Shown: positions 29,817 through 38,080 of the stretch, piece after piece | How the letters are laid out: every line of letters starts with the position of its first letter | How positions within the stretch are numbered: the stretch's first letter is position 1 | Notes under the pieces: generated by a model | Told to the model about the DNA's origin: nothing | Database searches by the model: none | Seen by the model: only the letters and a program-made list of their open reading frames with translations | From: Saccharicrinis sp963677345 | Lineage (GTDB): Bacteria; Bacteroidota; Bacteroidia; Bacteroidales; Marinilabiliaceae | Assembly (NCBI GenBank): GCA_963677345.2 | Contig: CAXXLC010000039.1 | Location: forward strand, 1 to 64,000 | Direction of reading: 5' to 3' | DNA length: 64,000 bases | Translations under genes and position numbers: made by a program

Positions 29817-30893
29817 TCAAGGCTTCTTTCTTATTCCCTTTTTGTAATTTTTTATTTGCTGAGATAACATTTTCCCTTTTTGCTTTCTTTGTTTAACAGA
29901 AGATTCATAATGGGCATTTTCTTTTATTAGTTTTATATAATTCCAATAACTCTCATTATCTAATATTCCATTTTCTAAAGCATCCCTCACTGCACAACCT
30001 TGTTCATGATGATGTGTACAATCTTTATACTTACATTTGAGAGCAAGTATCTTTATTTTATTAAAAGTTTCTTCTACACCTTTTGATGCGCTTGCAATTC
30101 CAACTTCTCTTAAACCGGGGTTATCGATAATAACACCTCCTGATTCTAACAATATTAATTCACGATGAGATGTTGTATGCTTTCCTCTTTGTATGAAGTC
30201 ACTAATTTCATTGGTTGCCAGATAATCCTTTCCCAATAACAAATTTATAATGGTTGACTTACCAACACCTGAAGACCCTAAAAAACAATATGTTTTACAC
30301 GATCTAACTTCATTTCGGATAAGATCTATTCCATCTTTATTTATACAGTTAGAAGTAATTAACCTAACAGAAGAATGCCGTTTACAAACATTATCAACCA
30401 ATAGATTAATCTCTTCTTGTTTTAATAAATCCGACTTATTTAAGACTAATATCGGTTCAATTCCTGAATCATAACAAAGAGACATATATCTTTCAAATCT
30501 ATTGATGCTAAAATCTCTATTTACCGATTCTACTATAAATGCATAATCAATATTTGCAGCAATAATCTGAATGTCGGAATCCTGACCAACAGCCTTACGT
30601 TTAAGTAAATTACTCCTTGAAAAAACCTTATGAATTAAAACTTTTCTCTCATCATAATAACTAACTAAAACCCAATCACCTACAACAGGAAAATCAGCTC
30701 TACTCTGAGCTGTAAATCGCAAATTACCAATAATTTCCCCCTCAAAACAACCTTTCAAAGTAATTAAAGAATAACGTTCTTTATGTTCGGATGTTATTCG
30801 TCCAACTTCCCAGCCTTGCTGATTTAATTCTTCTAATTGATTATGGAAATAAGATGTAAATCCTAGCTGATATAAAATATTTTGATCTAACAT
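29817..30893 (-). CDS. rsgA: ribosome small subunit-dependent GTPase A
   Basis: RsgA is a circularly permuted GTPase that checks late 30S subunit maturation. In this 358-residue protein the G4 motif NKSD (152-155) comes before the P-loop GSSGVGKST (206-214) and G3 DNPG (257-260), which shows the permutation. An N-terminal OB-fold (about 30-95) and a C-terminal zinc site formed by Cys287, Cys292, His294 and Cys300 complete the family layout. Start is ATG at 30893. It lies upstream of the rRNA operon on the same strand but with nearly 800 bp and separate promoters between them. Confidence 0.95.
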   Translation of the reverse strand: MLDQNILYQLGFTSYFHNQLEELNQQGWEVGRITSEHKERYSLITLKGCFEGEIIGNLRFTAQSRADFPVVGDWVLVSYYDERKVLIHKVFSRSNLLKRKAVGQDSDIQIIAANIDYAFIVESVNRDFSINRFERYMSLCYDSGIEPILVLNKSDLLKQEEINLLVDNVCKRHSSVRLITSNCINKDGIDLIRNEVRSCKTYCFLGSSGVGKSTIINLLLGKDYLATNEISDFIQRGKHTTSHRELILLESGGVIIDNPGLREVGIASASKGVEETFNKIKILALKCKYKDCTHHHEQGCAVRDALENGILDNESYWNYIKLIKENAHYESSVKQRKQKGKMLSQQIKNYKKGIRKKP

Positions 30894-31140
30894 TGGTATT
30901 TCTTTTTTGAATTAAATTTAATAACACAAACTCAAAAAGACAGATACTCAATAGCACTTCAGATATAAACATATTGAAGAAATAAAAAGAAGCATCTGTC
31001 ATTTAAACCAAATCCAGATACTGTAAAAAAGGAGTAATATTTTTACCTGTATTAATCATCCTCTACAAAGATACATCGTGTTTTTTGAATAATGGTAAAT
31101 ATCTTTATAGTTTTACAACGAAAATTAAAAGCATCATATT

Positions 31141-32295
31141 ATGAGGATTCTCTTATTAACATTTATCTTAATTAGTTCTTCAACTATTATAAACTCTCAA
31201 AAAAATAAATATTTAAAAGAGGAACTATTAAAACTTAATTTCCAACCAAACAGCATTGACATAAACAAATACAACAACAAACTACTAATTGGTGGAGAAA
31301 ATAAAATGGTTGTATTATATAATCTTGAGACCAGGAAAACTGAATTTGAGATAGAGGCCCAATATCAACCTGTTGAAGAAGTTTGTTTTTCAAATATTTA
31401 TGATGGCTTTTATACGGTTGGTGATAAAAGTTTTAAACTTTGGTTATACGGAAATGATCAACCTGAAAAATTATTTAAAGGAAGCCACACTTATATAACA
31501 GACATTGATATGTCAGCTAAAGAAGATATTTTTATTGGTGGTTGTTTTGAAAAAAGATTCAGACTTTGGAAAGATACTGAAATCGAAACGCCAACAGAAA
31601 TAAACACTGCTCAAACAAAAAATGTAGTTTCAGTAGCTATTACCAAAGATGGGGAAAAAGTAGCGGCAGGATCTGTTGATTCAACGATTGAAATTTGGGA
31701 TGTAGCAACACAAAAAAGAACAATGAAGATACTTGCTCACAATGCACCTGTTTGCTGTTTAAAGTTTATTCAAAATGGAAAATATCTTTTATCCGCATCT
31801 CATGATGGTTATATAAAACTCTGGGACGCAAATACAGGAGAAAATATTAATGTTTATAAACCTCACTCCCAACCAATAAGTGAAATAGACATTAGTCCTG
31901 ATGAAAAACTTGTTTTAACTGCAGCTTATGACAATGTTATAGGACTATACAACATTGCTTCAGGTGACTGCATCTATCAATATCAATTACATGAAGCCCC
32001 GGTGTTGGATGTTCAATGGAATAGCAAAGGCGATGGTTTTTATTCATGCGACAACCAGGGCAATATCTGCCAATGGGTTGTACCTAAAAATGTTTTTGTA
32101 GATTATTATTTCAGCAAAGAAATGAATGATGAAATAGCAAACAACAAAATTTTTCAGCCAAGAAAAAAAGGTGAATCAAAAGATGATTATAAATCCAGAG
32201 AAGAAAAAGCTGAGAAACTTAAGAAAGCCCTCATTGATAAATATTACGAAAAGTATATGCAATCAGAAAAAACACAAATAATACAAAGAAATTAA
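31141..32295 (+). CDS. exported WD40-repeat protein
   Basis: A 384-residue protein with a signal peptide (MRILLLTFILISSSTIINSQ, cleavage after about residue 19) and about six WD40 repeats; the clearest end in VDSTIEIWDV and SHDGYIKLWDA. A charged C-terminal tail (PRKKGESKDDYKSREEKAEK) follows the propeller. Beta-propellers of this kind act as protein-binding platforms. The partner is unknown, and no fused enzymatic domain is seen. The gene stands alone and ends at a bidirectional terminator. Confidence 0.85.
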   Translation: MRILLLTFILISSSTIINSQKNKYLKEELLKLNFQPNSIDINKYNNKLLIGGENKMVVLYNLETRKTEFEIEAQYQPVEEVCFSNIYDGFYTVGDKSFKLWLYGNDQPEKLFKGSHTYITDIDMSAKEDIFIGGCFEKRFRLWKDTEIETPTEINTAQTKNVVSVAITKDGEKVAAGSVDSTIEIWDVATQKRTMKILAHNAPVCCLKFIQNGKYLLSASHDGYIKLWDANTGENINVYKPHSQPISEIDISPDEKLVLTAAYDNVIGLYNIASGDCIYQYQLHEAPVLDVQWNSKGDGFYSCDNQGNICQWVVPKNVFVDYYFSKEMNDEIANNKIFQPRKKGESKDDYKSREEKAEKLKKALIDKYYEKYMQSEKTQIIQRN

Positions 32296-32304
32296 TCATA
32301 ATAT

Positions 32305-32345
32305 AATAAAAAAGGCTTGAAGATATATCCTCAAGCCTTTTTTAT
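32305..32345. terminator. bidirectional terminator between convergent genes
   Basis: AAAAAAGGCTTGA and TCAAGCCTTTTTT form a 13-bp perfect stem around a 10-nt loop. The A and T tracts serve both directions, ending the WD40 gene and the small membrane protein gene. Confidence 0.9.
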
Positions 32346-32359
32346 TATATATATCCACA

Positions 32360-32602
32360 TTAGCAACTTAAACTATGACTCTCACCTCCACCTTCAAGAT
32401 GTAATGGTTTTATTTTAATAGTATCTTTTTGAGCCATTTTATCTTGCGTTGTAGCACAAGAAATTCCACGTTTTTGCATTTCTTTATTACTCCCAATATG
32501 AAGGTTTGGAAATTTTCCATTTTTCTGAATCAAAATCCTAATTGCCATTAAAGCAAACACTATAGCCACCAACACAACACTCAATAACAATACCTTAATC
32601 AT
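32360..32602 (-). CDS. small membrane protein of 80 residues
   Basis: One N-terminal transmembrane helix (VLLLSVVLVAIVFALMAIRI, about 4-23) followed by a soluble tail with GKFPNLHIGSNKEMQKRGIS and cysteines at 49 and 80. This pattern is conserved among Bacteroidota proteins labelled only as membrane or secreted. Some short Cys-containing membrane proteins assist metal or flavin assembly of Rnf/Nqr complexes, but nothing here proves that. It is single and convergent with the WD40 gene. Confidence 0.65.
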   Translation of the reverse strand: MIKVLLLSVVLVAIVFALMAIRILIQKNGKFPNLHIGSNKEMQKRGISCATTQDKMAQKDTIKIKPLHLEGGGESHSLSC

Positions 32603-32751
32603 ATGTCTTAATTTTAAATCAATCGCAAAAATACAGTTTTATTCCTATTAAGTAAACAAAGTAATCTTAAATATGTTTCAAGTGTGAGAAATGATAGAAA
32701 ACAAAAGAGCTTAACATCTGTATTTACTATAGAATAATGCATAAATCTTGT

Positions 32752-32759
32752 TAGCTTTG
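32752..32759 (+). promoter_or_regulatory. possible -7 promoter element of the E1 gene
   Basis: TAGCTTTG matches TAnnTTTG about 65 bp before the start codon of the dehydrogenase E1 gene. The -33 region is not a clear TTTG. Confidence 0.35.
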
Positions 32760-32824
32760 CTCTGAATTATTTAAAAAATTCAAGAATCTTATATCTATAA
32801 TATTGTTAGTTAGTCTAAAAAAGA

Positions 32825-35245
32825 ATGATATCAAATACAGGAATCAGTTTCGAAGAGTTTAAAAAGGAAGTATTACACGATTATTTAATTGGTCACTTAA
32901 GTCGTAATTTAAGCTTAATAGGGCGCAAGGAAGTTTTAGGTGGCAAAGCAAAATTTGGAATTTTTGGTGATGGAAAGGAAGTTGCCCAACTGGCAATGGC
33001 GAAACAATTTAAAGCAGGAGATTGGAGATCGGGATATTACAGGGATCAAACTTTTATGCTTGCTGCCGGAATGACTACAGCATTAGAATTCTTTGCTTCT
33101 CTTTATGGTGAAACTGACACCGATCTAAATCCTGATAACGGAGGTCGTTCCTTCAACAATCACTTTGGAACAAGAACAATAGATGCAGCAGGCAACTGGA
33201 ATAATTTAACAAATATTAAATGCACCTCTTCCGACATATCTCCTACTGCAGGTCAGATGCCCCGATTGGTAGGATTAGCCTATGCATCGAAACTTTACAA
33301 AAACAATCCTGCACTTAAAGAATTTACAAAATTCAGCAACAACGGTAACGAAGTTGCTTTTGGCACCATTGGAGATGCCAGTACATCTGAAGGTCATTTT
33401 TTTGAAACCATTAATGCAGCCTCTGTACATCAAATCCCAATGGTAATATCTGTTTGGGATGATGGTTATGGTATTTCTGTTCCAAAAACAACACAAACCG
33501 TAAAAGCCAGTATTTCCACAGCTCTAAAAGGATTTGAAAAAGGCCCAAAAGACAAAAACGGTATTGTTATATACAAACTGAAAGGATGGGACTATGCCGG
33601 TTTATGTCAAGCCTACGACGAGGGTGTGAAATTATGCAGAAAAAAACACATTCCGGTAATGTTTCATGTCGAAGAATTAACTCAACCAATTGGTCATTCT
33701 ACTTCTGGTTCACATGAAAGATATAAATCAGAACAACGTTTGACCTGGGAAAAGGAATTTGACTGTCTGAAAAAAATGAGAGAGTGGATCATTGAAAGAT
33801 CATTGGCCACAAATAAAGAACTCAATGAAATTGAAAACGAAGCATTAAAACAAGCAAAAGAAGCTCAATCAAAAGCATGGGATCAACGTATGAAAACCGT
33901 TGAAGCAGAACGAGACTCTTTAATTCAAATAATTGAACAGAAAACTTGTGCTTGTTCATTAAGCAAAGATGATGAAATAAAAGATTTAATATCTCAACTT
34001 AAAAATGCATACACATTAAACAGAAGAGAAATATTATCTACTGCACGAAAAATTCTTCGTCATGTGTGCAATACCTGTTCAATACCTGATAGCTTAAAAG
34101 ATCAATTACAAAAATGGATTGCCAACTACAGAGAACAGGCTCATATAATGTACAATGACAGGTTATATGCTGAAGATGATTATTCTGCATTAAAAGTACC
34201 TGTAATCCCCCCCCATTATCCAGAATCTATCGTAAAAGTACCTGGAAGAGAAATTTTGAGAGATAATTTTGATAAACTCTTTGAAAACATACCTGAACTG
34301 GTAACTTTTGGTGAAGATACAGGTGTACTTGGTGGAGTAAACCAATCAATGGAAGGTTTACAAAAAAAGTATGGTTCTCTAAGAATCTGGGATGAAGGAA
34401 TCAGGGAGACCACAATTATTGGAACAGGAATTGGCTTAGCTCTCAGAGGGTTCAGACCAATTGCTGAAATACAGTATTTTGATTATCTGTTATACGGTTT
34501 ACAAACATTAAGTGATGACTTAGCTACATTAAGATACAGGACAAAAGGCGGACAAAAAGCTCCGATGATCATAAGAACTCGAGGACACCGTTTAGAAGGA
34601 ATATGGCATTCAGGCTCACCAACAAGCATGGTAATTAACAGCATTCGGGGTATTTACGTTTGTGTACCACGAGATATGACAAGAGCAGCAGGGATGTACA
34701 ACACATTATTAAAATCAGATGATCCGGCATTGGTTATTGAACCATTAAATGGTTACAGAATAAGAGAAGCGCGTCCTGATAATATTGGAGAGTTCAATAT
34801 TCCATTAGGAATTCCGGAAGTTTTAAATGTAGGTCAAAATGTAACTCTGGTAACTTATGGTTCATGTGTAAGAATTGCACAAGAGGCTGTAAATCAGCTT
34901 AAGGACATTGGAATTTCGGTAGAATTAATTGACGTTCAAACCTTATTACCTTTTGACATTTATGGTGTAATACTCGAGTCTATCAAAAAAACCAACAGGG
35001 TTGTTTTCTTTGATGAAGATGTACCCGGAGGAACAACTGCATATATGATGCAACAGGTGATTGAAAAACATAATGGATATAAATATCTCGACTCGGCACC
35101 AAGAACAGTTACAGCCAAAGACCACCGACCCGCATTTGGCACAGACGGTGATTATTTTTCAAATCCAAGTACCGAAGATGTTTATGAAGCTATCTATGAT
35201 TTAATGAGTGAATCAAATCCGGATAAGTTCCCGGCCATATATTAA
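32825..35245 (+). CDS. 2-oxoacid dehydrogenase E1, fused alpha and beta subunits
   Basis: An 806-residue thiamine-diphosphate enzyme that decarboxylates a 2-oxoacid and reductively acylates the lipoyl E2 partner. The alpha part (about 1-400) has GDASTSEGHFFETIN (from residue 183) for Mg-ThDP binding. A helical linker follows, with CACSLSKDDEIKDL and a second Cys pair CNTC. The beta part (about 470-806) has GEDTGVLGGVNQSMEGLQKK and FGTDGDYFSNPS. Such fusions in Bacteroidota are usually annotated as branched-chain 2-oxoacid (or pyruvate) E1, and the substrate is not settled by sequence. E2 and E3 genes are not adjacent, so E1 must pair with components elsewhere. Confidence 0.9.
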   Translation: MISNTGISFEEFKKEVLHDYLIGHLSRNLSLIGRKEVLGGKAKFGIFGDGKEVAQLAMAKQFKAGDWRSGYYRDQTFMLAAGMTTALEFFASLYGETDTDLNPDNGGRSFNNHFGTRTIDAAGNWNNLTNIKCTSSDISPTAGQMPRLVGLAYASKLYKNNPALKEFTKFSNNGNEVAFGTIGDASTSEGHFFETINAASVHQIPMVISVWDDGYGISVPKTTQTVKASISTALKGFEKGPKDKNGIVIYKLKGWDYAGLCQAYDEGVKLCRKKHIPVMFHVEELTQPIGHSTSGSHERYKSEQRLTWEKEFDCLKKMREWIIERSLATNKELNEIENEALKQAKEAQSKAWDQRMKTVEAERDSLIQIIEQKTCACSLSKDDEIKDLISQLKNAYTLNRREILSTARKILRHVCNTCSIPDSLKDQLQKWIANYREQAHIMYNDRLYAEDDYSALKVPVIPPHYPESIVKVPGREILRDNFDKLFENIPELVTFGEDTGVLGGVNQSMEGLQKKYGSLRIWDEGIRETTIIGTGIGLALRGFRPIAEIQYFDYLLYGLQTLSDDLATLRYRTKGGQKAPMIIRTRGHRLEGIWHSGSPTSMVINSIRGIYVCVPRDMTRAAGMYNTLLKSDDPALVIEPLNGYRIREARPDNIGEFNIPLGIPEVLNVGQNVTLVTYGSCVRIAQEAVNQLKDIGISVELIDVQTLLPFDIYGVILESIKKTNRVVFFDEDVPGGTTAYMMQQVIEKHNGYKYLDSAPRTVTAKDHRPAFGTDGDYFSNPSTEDVYEAIYDLMSESNPDKFPAIY

Positions 35246-35313
35246 AAAATAAAAACAGGAGAATATCATAATAATGAAAATTCTCCTGTTGTATATAATT
35301 ATTCAGATACCCG

Positions 35314-36339
35314 TTAATATCCTTCCTTAATACCAAAACTTTTCTCAAGCTTAGTTTTATCATTCCCCCGGGAAATTAATATAATATAATCTCCATCTTT
35401 TATAATATAATCATCCTTTGGATCTTTTTCTAACCTTCCATCAATAACCAATCCTATCAGAATTGTGTTTAAATCTTTTTTCATATCCATAAACGATTCA
35501 ATATAGGATTTACCCAAATAAGGATTACTCCCTGTAACTCTGAATTGTTGTATATCCTGATCTTGTTCTACAACACTTGTTGATATTAAATCAGAAGTAT
35601 ATTCAGCAACATGTGGCTCAAACAAATAACTGGCAACCATTCTCGATGCCACTTCATGCCTTGCCACAACGTGTGACACACCAGTATTTTCGAGAGTTTC
35701 TTTTAAATCGGGATTTGTACAGTTAATAATAATATTTAAACCTGGATATTCTTTTTTAATATTTAAAACAAAAACCAGAGTCTCAGTATCTTCTTTAAAA
35801 TTTACAAACACAGCTTTACTTTTTAGAATATTCACCTTTTCGTAAGCAGGCATATTTTTATAATCAGCAAACAAAGCAAATGTGTTATCATCATACAAAT
35901 CACTAAATAATTCCAGATCATTTTTAGAATTTGTCACTAAAGCGATTTTATGTCCGGCATTATAGACTTGATTTGCCACCTGACGGGCAAATTCACTCCA
36001 TCCAATAATTACGTAATGATTCTCAAACTTAGTTCCGAAATAACCATGCTTTTTTCTTTCCATATAAGTATTAATTCTATAAGTAACTTCTCCAATTAAA
36101 TATCCTAAAATACCCAAACTTCCTAAAATGATGAATAATCCTAATATCTTGCCTCCAAAAGTTACAGGAAAATAATCTCCATAACCTACAGTTGTAAGGG
36201 TAACAACGCTATACCAGATCGCATCAGCGAAAGATTTTATATTGGCATCAGGATCTGATTTTTCGAGAATTGCGATTATATATATTAGAATAATATATAC
36301 AACTACTCCGGCAGCAAACAGCTTTTTATTCTTCATCAT
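35314..36339 (-). CDS. potassium channel with RCK (TrkA-N/TrkA-C) domains
   Basis: A 341-residue two-helix K+ channel subunit. TM1 is at about 9-25 (AAGVVVYIILIYIIAIL), the pore carries the selectivity filter TVGYGD (50-55), and TM2 follows (ILGLFIILGSLGILGYLIG). A Rossmann RCK-N domain begins HYVIIGWSEFARQV (about 108), and a TrkA-C domain ends the protein (about 260-341). The layout is like MthK, a ligand-gated channel. Start ATG at 36339 follows the truncated transposase frame by 2 bp, so its original promoter may have been replaced by the mobile element. Confidence 0.92.
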   Translation of the reverse strand: MMKNKKLFAAGVVVYIILIYIIAILEKSDPDANIKSFADAIWYSVVTLTTVGYGDYFPVTFGGKILGLFIILGSLGILGYLIGEVTYRINTYMERKKHGYFGTKFENHYVIIGWSEFARQVANQVYNAGHKIALVTNSKNDLELFSDLYDDNTFALFADYKNMPAYEKVNILKSKAVFVNFKEDTETLVFVLNIKKEYPGLNIIINCTNPDLKETLENTGVSHVVARHEVASRMVASYLFEPHVAEYTSDLISTSVVEQDQDIQQFRVTGSNPYLGKSYIESFMDMKKDLNTILIGLVIDGRLEKDPKDDYIIKDGDYIILISRGNDKTKLEKSFGIKEGY

Positions 36340-36341
36340 CC

Positions 36342-36707
36342 TTAAATGAATCTATAAAACGGTTCTTCTTCACAACAACTACTGTACCCGATAAAGTATT
36401 GTATGTACATATTCTCTTGTATCTGCTGAATAGTTTCTCTATCACTAAGATCGCATAGGTGCTTTATCATTAATGCACCTAAAGCTACCATTGGGTTTAT
36501 ACCTGAAGCTCCAGTTGAACTATTGTGTAGTTGCAATTGATAAACAGAGGTCAAATTATCCCATGGTATCAGGTTTGCAAGAATAACCCATCTGTTATCT
36601 ACTGGTCTGAGATTCCTTGCAAAAGGAGTTTCAAATCCTGTTAATGTTAACTGTGCCGGACTTACATATTTTTGCTTAGATGCACGGTTTTTTTGAGCTT
36701 TTGCCAT
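36342..36707 (-). pseudogene. IS5/IS1182-type transposase, N-terminal fragment
   Basis: 121 residues (start ATG at 36707; a GTG at 36719 is possible) holding the DUF772-like N-terminal domain: NRWVILANLIPWDNLTSVYQ, then GINPMVALGALMIKHLCDLS and ETIQQIQENMYIQYFIGY. It breaks off at EEEPFYRFI, where the catalytic DDE domain of this family would begin, so the rest of the gene is deleted. The stop lies 2 bp before the potassium channel start. Confidence 0.85.
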
Positions 36708-36983
36708 AATTCCTTGCACTTAGAGTGAATATTTCATGCTCTAAGTTACTGAATTATAATTAATATCAAAATAAAGAGCAGAGCCTATTTAGTCCGTCTA
36801 TAAACTCTGCATTTTTTAAGAGTCTTGTTCAAAAAGTTCGAGAACAAGGCTTGCGAAATTTTGAAAATCAGGGAGTTTACTTTCGTAAATGACCGTTTTC
36901 AAAATGAGCGTAACGCAGTTATCGGACTTTATGGACAGACTCTATTTAGGCATTGTCATAAATAAAACGTTCCTTTGTTTTAT
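36708..36983. other. mobile-element end region without a gene
   Basis: The stretch contains imperfect inverted sequence typical of an insertion-sequence end: GAGCCTATTTAGTCCGTCTA near 36783 and GGACAGACTCTATTTAGGC near 36932, plus TTGAAAATCAGGGAGTTTAC...CGTTTTCAAAATGA. I read it as the remaining end of the element whose transposase fragment lies to the left, inserted just 5' of the permease gene. Confidence 0.5.
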
Positions 36984-37744
36984 ATGGAAGCATTATTGAA
37001 TCCTTTACATACAGACTGAACTACCTGGTGGTTAACAATTCTCTGCGCCCTTGTTGCCGGATTAAGTAAAAGTGGCTTGAAAGGTTTTGCCATGATTAAC
37101 ATTCCTATACTCGCTTATTTATATGGAGGAATGGCTTCCGTTGGAATCCTCTTACCCTTTTTAATATTTGGGGATATCTTTGCTGTTATTTATTACCGGA
37201 GAAGTGCTGAATGGAAATACATTAAAAAACTTCTCCCCTATGCAATTATCGGAATAACAACTGCTGTATTTGTTGGTAAATATGTAAACGATGATCAGTT
37301 TAGAACCACCATTGCTATAGCAATTTAATAAGCCTGGCAATACTTATATACAGAGACTTAATGGGAAGATCAATAGATATTACTGATAAAAAATGGTTCT
37401 CTTCATCCTTAGGTCTCTCTGGTGGATTTGCTACCATGATTGGAAATGCAGCCGGACCAATATTTAATTTATACCTGATGAGTATGCGCTTACCTAAAGA
37501 AACCTTTATAGGTATCGGTGCTTATTTTTATTTACTACTAAACGTTCTAAAAACTCCTATTCATATATTCTATTGGAAATCTATAACTCTCGAAACCTTT
37601 CAATTAAATTTAGTCTGCTTACCTGTTTTAATAATAGGCGCATTTATTGGCAAATGGATTGTAAAATTAATTCCGGAAAAAGCTTACAGGATATTTGTTA
37701 TGGGCGTAATTACTATTTCTGCAATCATGCTCCTATTCAAGTAA
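36984..37744 (+). pseudogene. sulfite exporter TauE/SafE family permease, degraded
   Basis: A multi-spanning permease split into pieces. The N-terminal part starts ATG at 36984 and meets TGA at 37017. The same frame resumes at once as WWLTILCALVAGLSKSGLKG, the typical TauE/SafE opening with its GxxxxG helix. A second stop at about 37326 is overcome by a one-base frame change, after which LISLAILIYRDLMGRSIDI and SGGFATMIGNAAGPIFNLYL (37361-37744) give the second half. One nonsense codon plus one frameshift, next to an insertion-sequence remnant, suggest genuine decay. TauE/SafE proteins move sulfite, sulfonates or other anions. Confidence 0.8.
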
Positions 37745-37810
37745 ATTCCTGTATTTCAACCCAATACCCAACACACTCTTTAAGATGAGAAAATTATTTT
37801 TTGTTCACCA

Positions 37811-37841
37811 TTTGCATTTTCTTATTAAACAACTATTTTTG
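37811..37841 (+). promoter_or_regulatory. promoter of the first cobalamin-riboswitch transcript
   Basis: TTTG (37811-37814) and TATTTTTG (37834-37841) with a 19-nt spacer fit the Bacteroidota consensus. The riboswitch begins about 20 nt downstream. Confidence 0.75.
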
Positions 37842-37861
37842 CAGCCAATTAAGTAATAATT

Positions 37862-38012
37862 ATTCTTTGCGAATAATTATGAAAGGGAACCCGGTGTAAA
37901 TCCGGGGCTGTACCCGCAGCTGTAAGTTCTGTTAAAGGTTTTGCACTTCTATACCACTATTCATTTGAATGGGAAGGTTAACAAAACCAGAACGAGCCAG
38001 AAGACCTGCTTA
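37862..38012 (+). ncRNA. cobalamin riboswitch 1
   Basis: The core contains GGGAACCCGGTGTAAATCCG, GGGGCTGTACCCGCAGCTGT and the B12 box AGCCAGAAGACCTGC, all in the usual order, with a peripheral stem ACTATTCATTTGAATGGGAAGG. It precedes the TonB receptor gene by about 70 nt, so it should lower expression when cobalamin is plentiful. Confidence 0.95.
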
Positions 38013-38080
38013 ATTGCAACTTTTACTGTATAGAATTTCGGGTTAAGATTTATACCGTAGGACTTTTATTAAAACTATTT

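Noticed and set aside
37017..37019. In-frame TGA in the TauE/SafE gene considered as selenocysteine or recoding
   Set aside because: The family has no selenocysteine at this place, no SECIS-like hairpin was seen, and a second lesion follows downstream.
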